Assembly (NCBI GenBank): GCA_018826295.1
Contig: JAHJZX010000045.1
Location: forward strand, 45,192-109,191
DNA from: Gammaproteobacteria bacterium
Lineage (GTDB): Bacteria; Pseudomonadota; Gammaproteobacteria; Enterobacterales; Alteromonadaceae
Direction of reading: 5' to 3'
Length of the DNA: 64,000 nucleotides
A program made the position numbers and the translations under genes. How positions within the stretch are numbered: position 1 is the stretch's first letter; each line of letters begins with the position of its first letter. Below are positions 9,195 to 16,878 of this stretch, one piece after another. The notes beneath the pieces were generated by a model. It did not search any database. It saw only the letters and a program-made list of their open reading frames with translations, and was not told the origin of the DNA.

Positions 9195-9731
9195 ATGAAA
9201 AAATCTGTTTTAACCTTAACCACCATAGCGCTGGCGTTTGCTGCCGGTGCTCAGGCTAATGTGCGTTGGGACTATGTCGGCGCGGGCTATACCGACGCTG
9301 CCGGCGATGGTCCTTACATTGAAGGCTCTTACCGGCTGGATCGCAACTGGGTGGTAGATGGCTCTTTTGCCCGTTTGTCTGACGGACCTTTCGACGTCAA
9401 TTTACTGCGCGGCGGTGTAAAATATCTGACTGGTTTTAAACTGGATTTCTCGCCAGTAACACAGACGTATATTCTGGCTGGTTTTGAGCATGCATCCGCC
9501 GATGCTGACGACAGCGGTGGCTATGCCGGTTTAGGTGTGCGCCATCCATTGACACCGCAGGTAGAATTGTACTCAGAGGCTACTTATCACTCTATCGGCG
9601 ATGATCACGGCAGTTTCTCTGGCGGTATTGCGTATTACCTCAGCCCGGATTGGGCCATTCGCAGTAATATTGCGTTAAACAGCGGTGACACCAAAAACGA
9701 ATTCCGCTTTGGTGTCAGCTATCAGTTCTAA
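9195..9731 (+). CDS. Small outer-membrane beta-barrel protein
   Basis: This 178-residue protein has a signal peptide (MKKSVLTLTTIALAFAAGAQA, cleaved before NVRWDY). The rest alternates polar and hydrophobic residues in short strands rich in aromatics and glycine, such as GPYIEGSYRLDRNWVVDGSF, and ends FRFGVSYQF with the terminal phenylalanine used by the BAM complex. The size and pattern fit an 8-10 strand barrel of the OmpX/Ax21-like kind. A clear AAGGAG precedes the ATG by 8 bases. It is monocistronic, and its upstream region holds an intrinsic terminator hairpin at 9113-9145 that could control it. No transport or enzymatic role can be read from the sequence. Confidence 0.85.
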   Translation: MKKSVLTLTTIALAFAAGAQANVRWDYVGAGYTDAAGDGPYIEGSYRLDRNWVVDGSFARLSDGPFDVNLLRGGVKYLTGFKLDFSPVTQTYILAGFEHASADADDSGGYAGLGVRHPLTPQVELYSEATYHSIGDDHGSFSGGIAYYLSPDWAIRSNIALNSGDTKNEFRFGVSYQF

Positions 9732-9748
9732 GCTGTTGTACAACGACC

Positions 9749-10210
9749 TCAGAACAGCGCCTGTTGGCGCTGTTCGTGTTGTAACAACCAGGCTTTTTTA
9801 TCCAGGCCACCGGCATAGCCGGTTAAAGTACCATTAGCGCCAATTACCCGATGACAAGGCACCACTATGGCAATAGGGTTACGGCCGTTAGCTGCGCCAA
9901 CCGCGCGTACAGCTTTGTTATTGCCAATACGCCCGGCGATGTCAGCATAACTGCAGGTCGTGCCAAAGGGCAGGGCAGACAACGCCTGCCACACCTGTTG
10001 TTGAAATGACGTGCCGCAGGCGGCCAGGGGTAAATTAAATTGCCGCAGGCTGCCGTTAAAATAGGCCTGCAGCTGCTGCGCCGCCTGTTCTGTCAGCGGG
10101 GATGGGGCATTTTGTCCTGGCGTATCGCTAAACAAAATTTCACTGATACCCAAAGGCGAGGCACTGATTTTGATTGCGCCTAATGGACTATCGATAAACT
10201 GCACAAACAT
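9749..10210 (-). CDS. ogt: Methylated-DNA--[protein]-cysteine S-methyltransferase
   Basis: Ogt repairs O6-alkylguanine and O4-alkylthymine by transferring the alkyl group to its own cysteine, a suicide reaction. The 153-residue protein has the active-site motif IVVPCHRVIGANGTLTGYAGG near residue 120 and the DNA-binding helix-turn-helix AVRAVGAANGRNPIAI just before it. It lacks the Ada N-terminal domain. The gene starts one base after the stop of the Ada/AlkA fusion gene, so the two are almost certainly co-transcribed and together hold all the parts of an adaptive response to alkylation. The 3' end contains a 10-bp hairpin shared with the convergent gene. Confidence 0.95.
   Translation of the reverse strand: MFVQFIDSPLGAIKISASPLGISEILFSDTPGQNAPSPLTEQAAQQLQAYFNGSLRQFNLPLAACGTSFQQQVWQALSALPFGTTCSYADIAGRIGNNKAVRAVGAANGRNPIAIVVPCHRVIGANGTLTGYAGGLDKKAWLLQHEQRQQALF
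9752..9775. terminator. Hairpin between convergent genes (possible terminator)
   Basis: GAACAGCGCC (9752-9761) and GGCGCTGTTC (9766-9775) form a perfect 10-bp stem with a TGTT loop, 20 bp after the barrel gene's stop. It lies inside the last codons of the convergent ogt gene. There is no U tract, so termination efficiency is uncertain. Confidence 0.45.
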
Positions 10211-10211
10211 T

Positions 10212-11579
10212 TTAGCCTCCTAAACTAAACCATAACTGAAAAGTGGCATAACTGCGCCATGGCGACAGGCTGTCGATATTGGCGCTGGTGCCGGCTTTGG
10301 CTAATGCTTTTTGCACGCCTAAATCTCCGCCAAGCCAGATATCGCTGTCGGATAAGCCGCGCAAACAGGCGTAGTTAACTGTCCAGGGGCCAATACCTTT
10401 AATTGCCAGCCACTGTTGTGGCGCTGCATCAGGCTGCGCCATGACATATTGTGCCAATGCCGTTAACGTCGCTCGTCTGGCCTGTGGCACTTTGATCATG
10501 TGTAAATCACTTTGCGCCACCGCCTGTGGGGTGGGAAACAAACGTTTATGCTCTGACAGCGGCTGGCCTAACGCCTGTACCAGACGGTTCAACTGAGTGC
10601 GGGCGCCGGCGACACTGACTTGCTGGCCCAGCACGGCCCGAACACCGGCTTCCCAGGCATTCCAAACGCCGGGAATACGCAAGCCACTGACAATACCGGC
10701 GTTAAACAGCGGATGGGCACTCAGCTGCTGTTCAATCTGCAACATATTGGCATCCAGATCCAACAAACGCCGCAAATGACGGATCAGACTGAACAAGCCT
10801 TGCTTAGCAGGCCAGTGCAATTGCAGCGTTAAATTATTATCGGCCGCCGGTGCTACTTCAAACCAGCCGTCTTGCTGCATAAAGCTAAAACTGCGGCCAT
10901 AACGCTGCCCGTTTACCCAGTCGATGCCGTCCAGCGTGCGGGCGCGCCAAAAGTCCAGCATTTGCGTCCAGGCCAGTGGCGGGCGGTAACTCAGTGTTAG
11001 CTGCAACATAGCGCCGCTGTCTTTAGGGTGGCGGCGTATATCAGCTGGGCACAGTTTCAGCTGTTGTTTAAACGCATCATTAAAGCGTCGTACACTGTTA
11101 AAACCTGCATGAAACGCAATGCAGCTAATGGGTAAGCGGGTTTCGTGCAGCAGCTTTTTGGCAAACAACACTTGTTGTGCTAACGCATACTGTTTTGGTG
11201 CTAAGCCCAGTTGTTGCTGAAATAATTTACGTAAATAGCGCTCGCTGATACCCAACCGGCTGGCCAGTTCAGCTTGTGTTTGCTGTTGTAATGCGCCATC
11301 GTCTATCAGCCGCAGTGCCCGCTGTACTGTGGTATCTGTGCCTTGCCAGGCGGCTGAACCAGGAGCACTGTCCGGCCGGCAGCGCAAACAGGGCCGGTAG
11401 CCGGCGGCGCTGGCTTCGGCTGCAGACTGGTAATAGCTTACTTGCTGCTCAGCTGGCGGCCGGGCCGGACAAATGGGCCGGCAATAGATGCCGGTGCTTT
11501 TTACGGCGGTAAAAAATAAGCCGTCAAAGCGGGCATCGCGGGCCAGCCGGGCTTGCTGGCAGATTTCTGCATTGATCAT
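10212..11579 (-). CDS. Ada-type regulator fused to AlkA-type 3-methyladenine DNA glycosylase
   Basis: This 455-residue fusion combines an Ada sensor with a base-excision glycosylase. The N-terminus is the Ada zinc domain (about 5-75; cysteines in GIYCRPICPARPP and RPCLRCRPD), which in Ada accepts methyl groups from phosphotriesters. An AraC-type DNA-binding domain follows (about 85-180; FNSVRRFNDAFKQQLKLCPADIRR). The C-terminal half is AlkA: an N-terminal AlkA_N fold, then helix-hairpin-helix (IKGIGPWTVNYACLRGL) with the catalytic aspartate in GGDLGVQKAL. The frame extends 18 codons upstream, but GGAG lies 8 bases before the ATG at 11579. It ends one base before ogt. A methyl-activated regulator that controls its own pair is likely but inferred. 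Confidence 0.92.
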   Translation of the reverse strand: MINAEICQQARLARDARFDGLFFTAVKSTGIYCRPICPARPPAEQQVSYYQSAAEASAAGYRPCLRCRPDSAPGSAAWQGTDTTVQRALRLIDDGALQQQTQAELASRLGISERYLRKLFQQQLGLAPKQYALAQQVLFAKKLLHETRLPISCIAFHAGFNSVRRFNDAFKQQLKLCPADIRRHPKDSGAMLQLTLSYRPPLAWTQMLDFWRARTLDGIDWVNGQRYGRSFSFMQQDGWFEVAPAADNNLTLQLHWPAKQGLFSLIRHLRRLLDLDANMLQIEQQLSAHPLFNAGIVSGLRIPGVWNAWEAGVRAVLGQQVSVAGARTQLNRLVQALGQPLSEHKRLFPTPQAVAQSDLHMIKVPQARRATLTALAQYVMAQPDAAPQQWLAIKGIGPWTVNYACLRGLSDSDIWLGGDLGVQKALAKAGTSANIDSLSPWRSYATFQLWFSLGG

Positions 11580-11763
11580 TTCGTGCTCCGCTAGCTTGGT
11601 ATGGCCAGAGTATATCAGCGCACAGCGGCACAATTAGCCGGATCCGGCACTGAATAACAAATTTGCCATGGCCGACTTTGGTCTTATTGCGTCATCAGGC
11701 CGGCAGGGCGTAGTATTAAAGCATTCATACAAGGTAGTTAAATGGTCACAAGCCGGAGTTTTT

Positions 11764-12108
11764 ATGTTGGAGCAGTTTTTTATTCAGTTAAGTACTGAGC
11801 CCGAAACCATCAGTTTTGAGCAAAGCATCGCGCTGATTGATGCGCTTTATCAGTTTAGCCCCACTGCATTTCACAATGGCGAATTATACAATGCTGCCGG
11901 TGAAAACTCGGGATCCTGTAAAATACTGGCGTTTGGTTTATTACATCAGTTATCGGCGCCGCAAACTTTGTTTTTATTCGGTGACTTTTATCGAATGGTG
12001 CTGGATAAACCCAAAGGCACAGATCATCAGAATATCCGTAATTTTATCCGCTCCGGTTGGGATGGTGTCAGCTTTGAACAGCCGGCACTGACGGCTAAAC
12101 CGCTCTAA
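11764..12108 (+). CDS. HopJ type III effector family protein
   Basis: This 114-residue protein starts MLEQFFIQLSTEPETISFEQ and matches the HopJ family by its pattern (SIALIDALYQFSPTAFHNG, CKILAFGLL, LFGDFYRMVLDKPKGTDHQNIRNFI). Despite the name, members occur in many non-pathogenic gammaproteobacteria without type III secretion, and their function is not known. No secretion signal or membrane helix is visible. The start is the ATG at 11764 preceded by GGAG; an upstream in-frame ATG at 11668 has no ribosome site. It lies alone between divergent and co-directional neighbours with a 131-bp gap before the next gene. Confidence 0.85.
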   Translation: MLEQFFIQLSTEPETISFEQSIALIDALYQFSPTAFHNGELYNAAGENSGSCKILAFGLLHQLSAPQTLFLFGDFYRMVLDKPKGTDHQNIRNFIRSGWDGVSFEQPALTAKPL

Positions 12109-12239
12109 AGCCTATTAGCTTAGCGCTGCCAACGCAGCTTGCATGCTGCTTATCCTGCCTTACTTTGCACTGCTGCTGCCCTGTGTTATTTTGATGCCTG
12201 CTTACATGTCGTAATAATAATCTTAATTCAGGGCGTCCT

Positions 12240-13478
12240 ATGCAAGAAAGCAGTGTACTGATCACCAATGATGCGGTGGTGCTGGGGTTAATGGCCATCA
12301 TTCTTGGTGCCGTATTTTACACCAGCCACAGCGACAACCCGTTTTTCAAAAAGTTTTACACCTATGTGCCAGCCTTGCTGCTGTGTTATTTCATTCCTTC
12401 CCTGTTCAATACCTTTGGTGTTATCGACGGCGAAGGTTCGTCGCTGTATAAGATGGCGTCGCGTTATTTGTTGCCGGCCAGTTTGGTGTTACTGACGCTA
12501 AGTGTGGATTTTAAAGCCATATTAGGCCTTGGCCCCAAGGCGCTGATTATGTTTTTAACCGGCACTGCAGGTATTGTTATTGGCGGCCCGATAGCACTTA
12601 TCAGCATGGGCTATTTATTTCCCGAGCAGCTCGGAGGCGATGTCTGGCGCGGTATGACAACTATTGCCGGTAGCTGGATTGGCGGCGGTGCCAACCAGGC
12701 GGCAATGAAAGAAGTGTTTAATGTCGATGGCAGTATTTTTTCAGTCATGATTACCGTCGATGTGCTGGTGGCCAACGTCTGGATGGCGGTACTGCTGTTT
12801 ATTGCCAGCCGCGCTGAGTTTTTTGATCGCAAAAATGGCGCCGATACCCGTGGTATTGTCAATTTACGGCAAAAAATGGAACAGTACGAAGCGGAAAACG
12901 CCCGTATCCCCAAGTTAAATGACATTATGTTGATTGTCGCTGTGGCCTTTGGTGTCACCGGGTTTTCGCATCTACTGGCGGATATTGTCGCGCCCTGGAT
13001 TGCACAGGTAGCTCCACAGCTGGCGATGTACAGCTTAACCAGCACCTTTTTCTGGCTGGTGGTCACTGCGACGACGATAGGTTTATTTTTGTCGACGACC
13101 AAAGTCCGTAAACTTGAAGCCGTAGGCGCGTCCAAAGTAGGCTCGGCGTTTTTGTATATCTTAGTTGCAACTATTGGTATGCATATGGATGTGACAGCGA
13201 TCCTTGATTACCCACTGATGTTTTTAGTCGGTATCGTCTGGATGCTGATACACGCCGGATTATTGTTAGTGGTAACGAAACTGATTAAAGCGCCCATGTT
13301 TTATATGGCAGTAGGCAGTCAGGCCAATGTCGGCGGTGCGGCGTCAGCACCCGTGGTGGCGGCGGCGTTTCATCCGTCTCTGGCACCGGTTGGCGTACTG
13401 TTGGCGGTGTTAGGTTATGGTTTAGGTACTTATGGTGCCTATATTTGTGGCTTAATTTTACAGCAGGTTGCACCTTAA
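12240..13478 (+). CDS. DUF819 family membrane protein
   Basis: This is a 412-residue polytopic membrane protein with about eleven hydrophobic helices. The family (DUF819, YjcL-like) is distantly related to sodium-dependent carrier folds. Conserved features include GEGSSLYKMASRYLLPASLVLLTLSVDF near residue 65 and GSWIGGGANQAAMKEVF near residue 145, plus the glycine-rich GSQANVGGAASAPVVAAAFHP segment near residue 355 that resembles a substrate-binding hairpin. A transport role is inferred from topology, and no substrate is known. It ends 24 bp before the next gene, whose ribosome site lies in the gap, so the two are probably one operon. Confidence 0.85.
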   Translation: MQESSVLITNDAVVLGLMAIILGAVFYTSHSDNPFFKKFYTYVPALLLCYFIPSLFNTFGVIDGEGSSLYKMASRYLLPASLVLLTLSVDFKAILGLGPKALIMFLTGTAGIVIGGPIALISMGYLFPEQLGGDVWRGMTTIAGSWIGGGANQAAMKEVFNVDGSIFSVMITVDVLVANVWMAVLLFIASRAEFFDRKNGADTRGIVNLRQKMEQYEAENARIPKLNDIMLIVAVAFGVTGFSHLLADIVAPWIAQVAPQLAMYSLTSTFFWLVVTATTIGLFLSTTKVRKLEAVGASKVGSAFLYILVATIGMHMDVTAILDYPLMFLVGIVWMLIHAGLLLVVTKLIKAPMFYMAVGSQANVGGAASAPVVAAAFHPSLAPVGVLLAVLGYGLGTYGAYICGLILQQVAP

Positions 13479-13502
13479 ACTGTCGGACAAGGAGTGGGTG
13501 AT

Positions 13503-14585
13503 ATGAATGGATTTAAGACAGAATCGCGTCACTATGTGCTGATAGCGGCTTTATTACTGGCGCTGTATGCCAGTTATCTGCTGGTGGCGCCTTATGTCGG
13601 CGCCATAGTGCTGGCTTTTGTGCTGTCGCTGCTGTGTTTTCCGGTGCACCAGTTTATTGAACAAAAGATGCCGGGCCGGCCAAATCTGGTAGCGAGCATT
13701 TCCTGTTTGTTGCTGGTAGTGGTGATCCTGGTGCCGGTATCCCTGGTGTTTATGGCGATAGTGCAGCAGGGCATCGCTTTTACCAAACAAAGCTATATCT
13801 GGTTAAACAATGGCGGTGCTGAACAACTGATCCAGCATCCGGTATTGCAAACTGCGCTGGAGAAAGTCAACCAGCTGCTGCCTTCCGCCGAGATCAGCGG
13901 CCAGAGTCTGGTGCAGCAACTGACAGAATTTGCTGCCGGTTTTGGCAAAGAATTGCTGAATTTAAGTACTAAGGTTGTTGGCGATGTTACCGGGCTGGTA
14001 TTCAGCTTTATCTTAATGCTGTTTATTCTGTTTTTCTTACTGCGCGATCATGAAAAAGTGGTCAATACGCTGCATTGGGTGCTGCCCTTGTCACGTTCAC
14101 AGGAAGAAGCGCTGCTGGACGAAGCGAAAAAAGTAGCGCGTTCTGCAGTGATGGGCTCGTTTTTAACTGCGCTTGCCCAGGGCATTGTTGGTGGTATCGC
14201 GATGGCGATTGTCGGTTTACCGGGCTTGTTCTGGGGCACCATGATGGCATTTGCGTCTTTTATCCCGGTAGTGGGTACGGCGTTGATCTGGGTGCCGGCC
14301 AGCTTGTATTTACTGTTGATTGGTGATTGGCCCTGGGCGCTGTTTATGGCACTGTGGGGCGCGATAGTGGTCGGCTCTATCGATAACTTCCTGCGGCCGT
14401 TATTGATGCAGGGCAGTGCTGGCATGAATACGCTGCTGATTTTTCTGTCGTTAATTGGTGGTATTCAGTTATTTGGCTTAATTGGTGTGATTTACGGCCC
14501 GATTATTTTTGCGCTGACGCTGGTGCTGTTAAAGCTGTACACCATTGAGTTTCAAGACTTTTTAGAAAAGCAGGATAAAAGCTAA
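13503..14585 (+). CDS. AI-2E family transporter (PerM-like)
   Basis: This 360-residue protein belongs to the AI-2E/PerM family of inner-membrane proteins; members include TqsA, proposed to export autoinducer-2, and sodium/proton antiporter-like proteins. Hydrophobic segments occur at about 10-50, 60-85, 150-180, 205-265 and 295-345. The family pattern shows in FILFFLLRDHEKV and in the loop IVGLPGLFWGTMMAFASFIPVVGTALIWVPASL. A GTG at 13494 is in frame, but AAGGAG ends 8 bases before the ATG at 13503, which I use. It follows the DUF819 gene closely. The transported substrate cannot be inferred. Confidence 0.85.
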   Translation: MNGFKTESRHYVLIAALLLALYASYLLVAPYVGAIVLAFVLSLLCFPVHQFIEQKMPGRPNLVASISCLLLVVVILVPVSLVFMAIVQQGIAFTKQSYIWLNNGGAEQLIQHPVLQTALEKVNQLLPSAEISGQSLVQQLTEFAAGFGKELLNLSTKVVGDVTGLVFSFILMLFILFFLLRDHEKVVNTLHWVLPLSRSQEEALLDEAKKVARSAVMGSFLTALAQGIVGGIAMAIVGLPGLFWGTMMAFASFIPVVGTALIWVPASLYLLLIGDWPWALFMALWGAIVVGSIDNFLRPLLMQGSAGMNTLLIFLSLIGGIQLFGLIGVIYGPIIFALTLVLLKLYTIEFQDFLEKQDKS

Positions 14586-14611
14586 TCCAAATCTCGCTTT
14601 GAAAACGAGGT

Positions 14612-14781
14612 AAGAACCGGTTTACCCTAAACCAACCGTTGAAGGCATGGATGCTGACAAATTCGCTGGGAGCGAATTTGAACAGCCTTGCTGGTCCGTA
14701 GGATAAACTTCAGGGATGAAGTTTATAATCGAGCCTACATGGACGTATTCACGGCGTGTTGGTGTGGGTAAGCCGGTTCTT
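14612..14781. repeat. 170-bp multi-stem intergenic element with GGA-loop hairpins
   Basis: This sits between two convergent genes. The ends form an imperfect inverted repeat: AAGAACCGGTTTACCC at 14612-14627 against GGGTAAGCCGGTTCTT at 14766-14781, with ACCAAC/GTTGGT extending it. Inside are CAAATTCGCT-GGG-AGCGAATTTG (14658-14680), ATAAACTTCA-GGGA-TGAAGTTTAT (14703-14726), and an enclosing pairing GTCC..TAGG (14694-14702) with CCTA..GGAC (14734-14744). CATGGATG, CAGGGATG and CATGGACG all fit the CANGGAYG signature of CsrA/RsmE targets. It looks like a dispersed palindromic element or a structured RNA. No second copy is seen in the window. Confidence 0.6.
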
Positions 14782-14800
14782 GCGTTTATTCATGACAGAG

Positions 14801-15832
14801 CTAAACCACCAAATCAATTTGCTGCACCAGTACCGGCTTGGCGTCGTCAGTAAACGCCAGGCCGCTGCGCTGAATTTCGCCGGTTTTTTGCTGCTGTTTA
14901 TCCAGCAGTGGCATTGGCGTGGCAGCAGAACTGACCGAAAACGCGCCCAGTTTAGCGTCAGTCATGCTAAGCAACTGCTGTTTTGGCCGCCATAAATACA
15001 GGTACTGCCAGATATCATCGCCCGGATCGATAAACCCATTACCGTTGTCATCAAACTCAGCCAGCTCAGCAAAACCCTGGCCGCTTTGCGGGCCAAACAG
15101 TTCAGTACCGTTATTGACCTGTTTATCGTTGTTGCGATCGTAGGCCAGATAATACTGCTGTGCCGCCAGTTGTGGCAGCTGCACGCTGCTACCATTGCTA
15201 AGCAAATCAAACTCAGTGTGGCTGTCGGTCAGTTGCGCCGGTTGGTTGTCCAGGCTAACAATTAACGGGTCCTGCAGCGGTTGCTCGGTGTAGCTGTAGC
15301 GGGCCCAGCTTACCTGCATACTAAATTCAAAGGCGAAACTGACACTGCTGCCATCCTGCATTTGCAACTGGCCGCTAAAACTGGCCTGCACTGCCTGATA
15401 GCCCAGTTCCCATTCAGTCGTTGCCTGTCGTTGCCCCGCTGTACTTTGCTGCTGACTTGCGCTGATAAACAGGCTTTCACTGCTAAAGCTGGCGGCAAAA
15501 GTGGCGCTTTCAACTGAGCTGTTGATACGACTGTTGCTGTGCTCGGGTGGGGTGGCGTTGGCAGGATGTTGCCAATCACTGTGATGCTGGCCCAGTTTTG
15601 CCAGCAGGTGTTTTACCATGCCGAAGGTTTGATAGGCATTAAACAGGGTGCCATCGTCTGCAGTAAAGTCGTCTTCGGTCAAGGCTGCACTCTGTGCTGG
15701 CGCAGGTACAACTGGCTCCGGTAACACTGGCGCTGGGCTGGGCTCGTTGCTTATTAACTGCTGTTTGCGACCATAAGCAAGCTGTTTTTGTTCGGCAACC
15801 GCAAACTGTTGCGAAGCAGATGTAATATTCAT
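14801..15832 (-). CDS. Conserved hypothetical protein with EF-hand-like calcium loops
   Basis: This 343-residue protein has no signal peptide and no membrane helix. The N-terminal 50 residues are Gln-, Pro- and Ala-rich and look disordered. Residues about 130-220 form a beta-rich region (SFAFEFSMQVSWARYSYTEQ). Near residue 235 the sequence DRNNDKQVNNGTELF and then DDNGNGFIDPGDDIW resemble EF-hand or dockerin-type calcium-binding loops, with Asp/Asn at positions 1, 3, 5, 7 and 9. I do not recognise a named family. The ATG at 15832 follows GGAG by six bases; the frame extends four codons further up. Its 3' end borders the structured element at 14612-14781. Confidence 0.7.
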   Translation of the reverse strand: MNITSASQQFAVAEQKQLAYGRKQQLISNEPSPAPVLPEPVVPAPAQSAALTEDDFTADDGTLFNAYQTFGMVKHLLAKLGQHHSDWQHPANATPPEHSNSRINSSVESATFAASFSSESLFISASQQQSTAGQRQATTEWELGYQAVQASFSGQLQMQDGSSVSFAFEFSMQVSWARYSYTEQPLQDPLIVSLDNQPAQLTDSHTEFDLLSNGSSVQLPQLAAQQYYLAYDRNNDKQVNNGTELFGPQSGQGFAELAEFDDNGNGFIDPGDDIWQYLYLWRPKQQLLSMTDAKLGAFSVSSAATPMPLLDKQQQKTGEIQRSGLAFTDDAKPVLVQQIDLVV

Positions 15833-15900
15833 CTTAGGCTCCACAAAGGTATTTCAGTTAAACGGTTATCGGTAAGAATTGATTAAAACTTGAGTACTTT

Positions 15901-15937
15901 TTTCAGCCTGAGTATTAACCCGTTGATCAGGCTGAAA
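15901..15937. repeat. Inverted repeat after the phosphoesterase gene
   Basis: TTTCAGCCTGA (15901-15911) and TCAGGCTGAAA (15927-15937) are perfect 11-bp arms around a 15-nt loop, 11 bp past the stop of the phosphoesterase gene and upstream of the next minus-strand gene. No U tract follows on either strand; it may be a weak terminator or an mRNA 3'-end stem. Confidence 0.4.
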
Positions 15938-15948
15938 TTAAAGTGTTA

Positions 15949-16851
15949 TTAATGGTCAGCGTTGAGGCTAAATTGATAACTGTGACGCTGAAGCGGCGTG
16001 GCAATACCGGTTTGGTAGGTATCTACCTGCATTATGCCATCGTTGCTTAGGCTAAACAGGCGGAACATGGCAGTATGCTGGGTCTCATCCGGAATTTTAG
16101 TGCGCTCCAGTGCCGGTATATGCAGATAATGCACCTTGCCCAGTTGTTTTGAATGTACAACGCGGTCCATATCCATATGTAAATCGCCGGATATCACCGC
16201 AGCCAGATTAGGTTGTGCAATCACCTCGGCAAAGCCCGGATGGCTAATACCTTTGTCAGCGTTTTCCGGATAAACGCCGGTTTGGGCGCCATGCACAATT
16301 AACAGTACCGGTTTGGGCGCTAACTGAGTCAGCTGACTCAGCATCCAGGCGATACCGCTGTCATTAAAGTCGCGGCCATGATCGGGTGAAGCAAATACCA
16401 GTGCTACCGTATCAAACTCCAGCACATAGCTGGGAGCATCCAGCCTAATTTTACCGGCGTTCCAGCTATTGGCGTACTGCATAAAGCGCTCAACGGTACT
16501 GCCGTGTTCTTCATTGCCCATAATCGGATAGAACGGCAGCGTAAGTTGCTGCAATACCGGCGTGACATTGTCGTACTGCACTAAAGCACCTTTGTGGGCA
16601 ATATCACCAACGCCGACAACGAAATCCAGCTTAGTTTGTGTTGCCAGGCGGTTGACATCAGCCACTGCTGCAGCCAGATGCGGAAACTGGGGTTCAGGCT
16701 TGGGCTCGGCATCGCCCAGCACAGCAAAGCGCAGCACTACTTGGTCGGGTGAGGATTTCGATTGTACAGTTTTCGCCGGCTCAGCCGGTGAGCATGCGGC
16801 CAGCGCAATGCTAAGTAGCAGCGTCAGGCTGACAGGGGTAATCAGTTTCAT
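15949..16851 (-). CDS. Metallophosphoesterase lipoprotein
   Basis: This 300-residue protein has a lipoprotein signal (MKLITPVSLTLLLSIALAACS, lipobox LAAC with Cys20), so it should be membrane-anchored on the periplasmic side. The calcineurin-like phosphoesterase signature follows in order: LGDAEP (about 47), GVGDIAHKG (about 82), GNEEHG (about 112), IVHGAQ (about 186) and SGDLHMD (about 222), which supply the two-metal site. The usual GNHE motif reads GNEE, an unusual substitution of the catalytic histidine. Ribosome site AAGGA precedes the ATG. Substrates of this branch are not known; the phosphatase call is inferred from motifs. Confidence 0.82.
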   Translation of the reverse strand: MKLITPVSLTLLLSIALAACSPAEPAKTVQSKSSPDQVVLRFAVLGDAEPKPEPQFPHLAAAVADVNRLATQTKLDFVVGVGDIAHKGALVQYDNVTPVLQQLTLPFYPIMGNEEHGSTVERFMQYANSWNAGKIRLDAPSYVLEFDTVALVFASPDHGRDFNDSGIAWMLSQLTQLAPKPVLLIVHGAQTGVYPENADKGISHPGFAEVIAQPNLAAVISGDLHMDMDRVVHSKQLGKVHYLHIPALERTKIPDETQHTAMFRLFSLSNDGIMQVDTYQTGIATPLQRHSYQFSLNADH

Positions 16852-16878
16852 CAGGTGTCCTTGTTAGATATTGTAGGG

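Noticed and set aside
12611..13135. 174-codon open frame antisense to the DUF819 gene
   Set aside because: It is Thr/Ala/Ser-rich, as expected from the reverse complement of membrane helices, and the plus-strand gene is clear.
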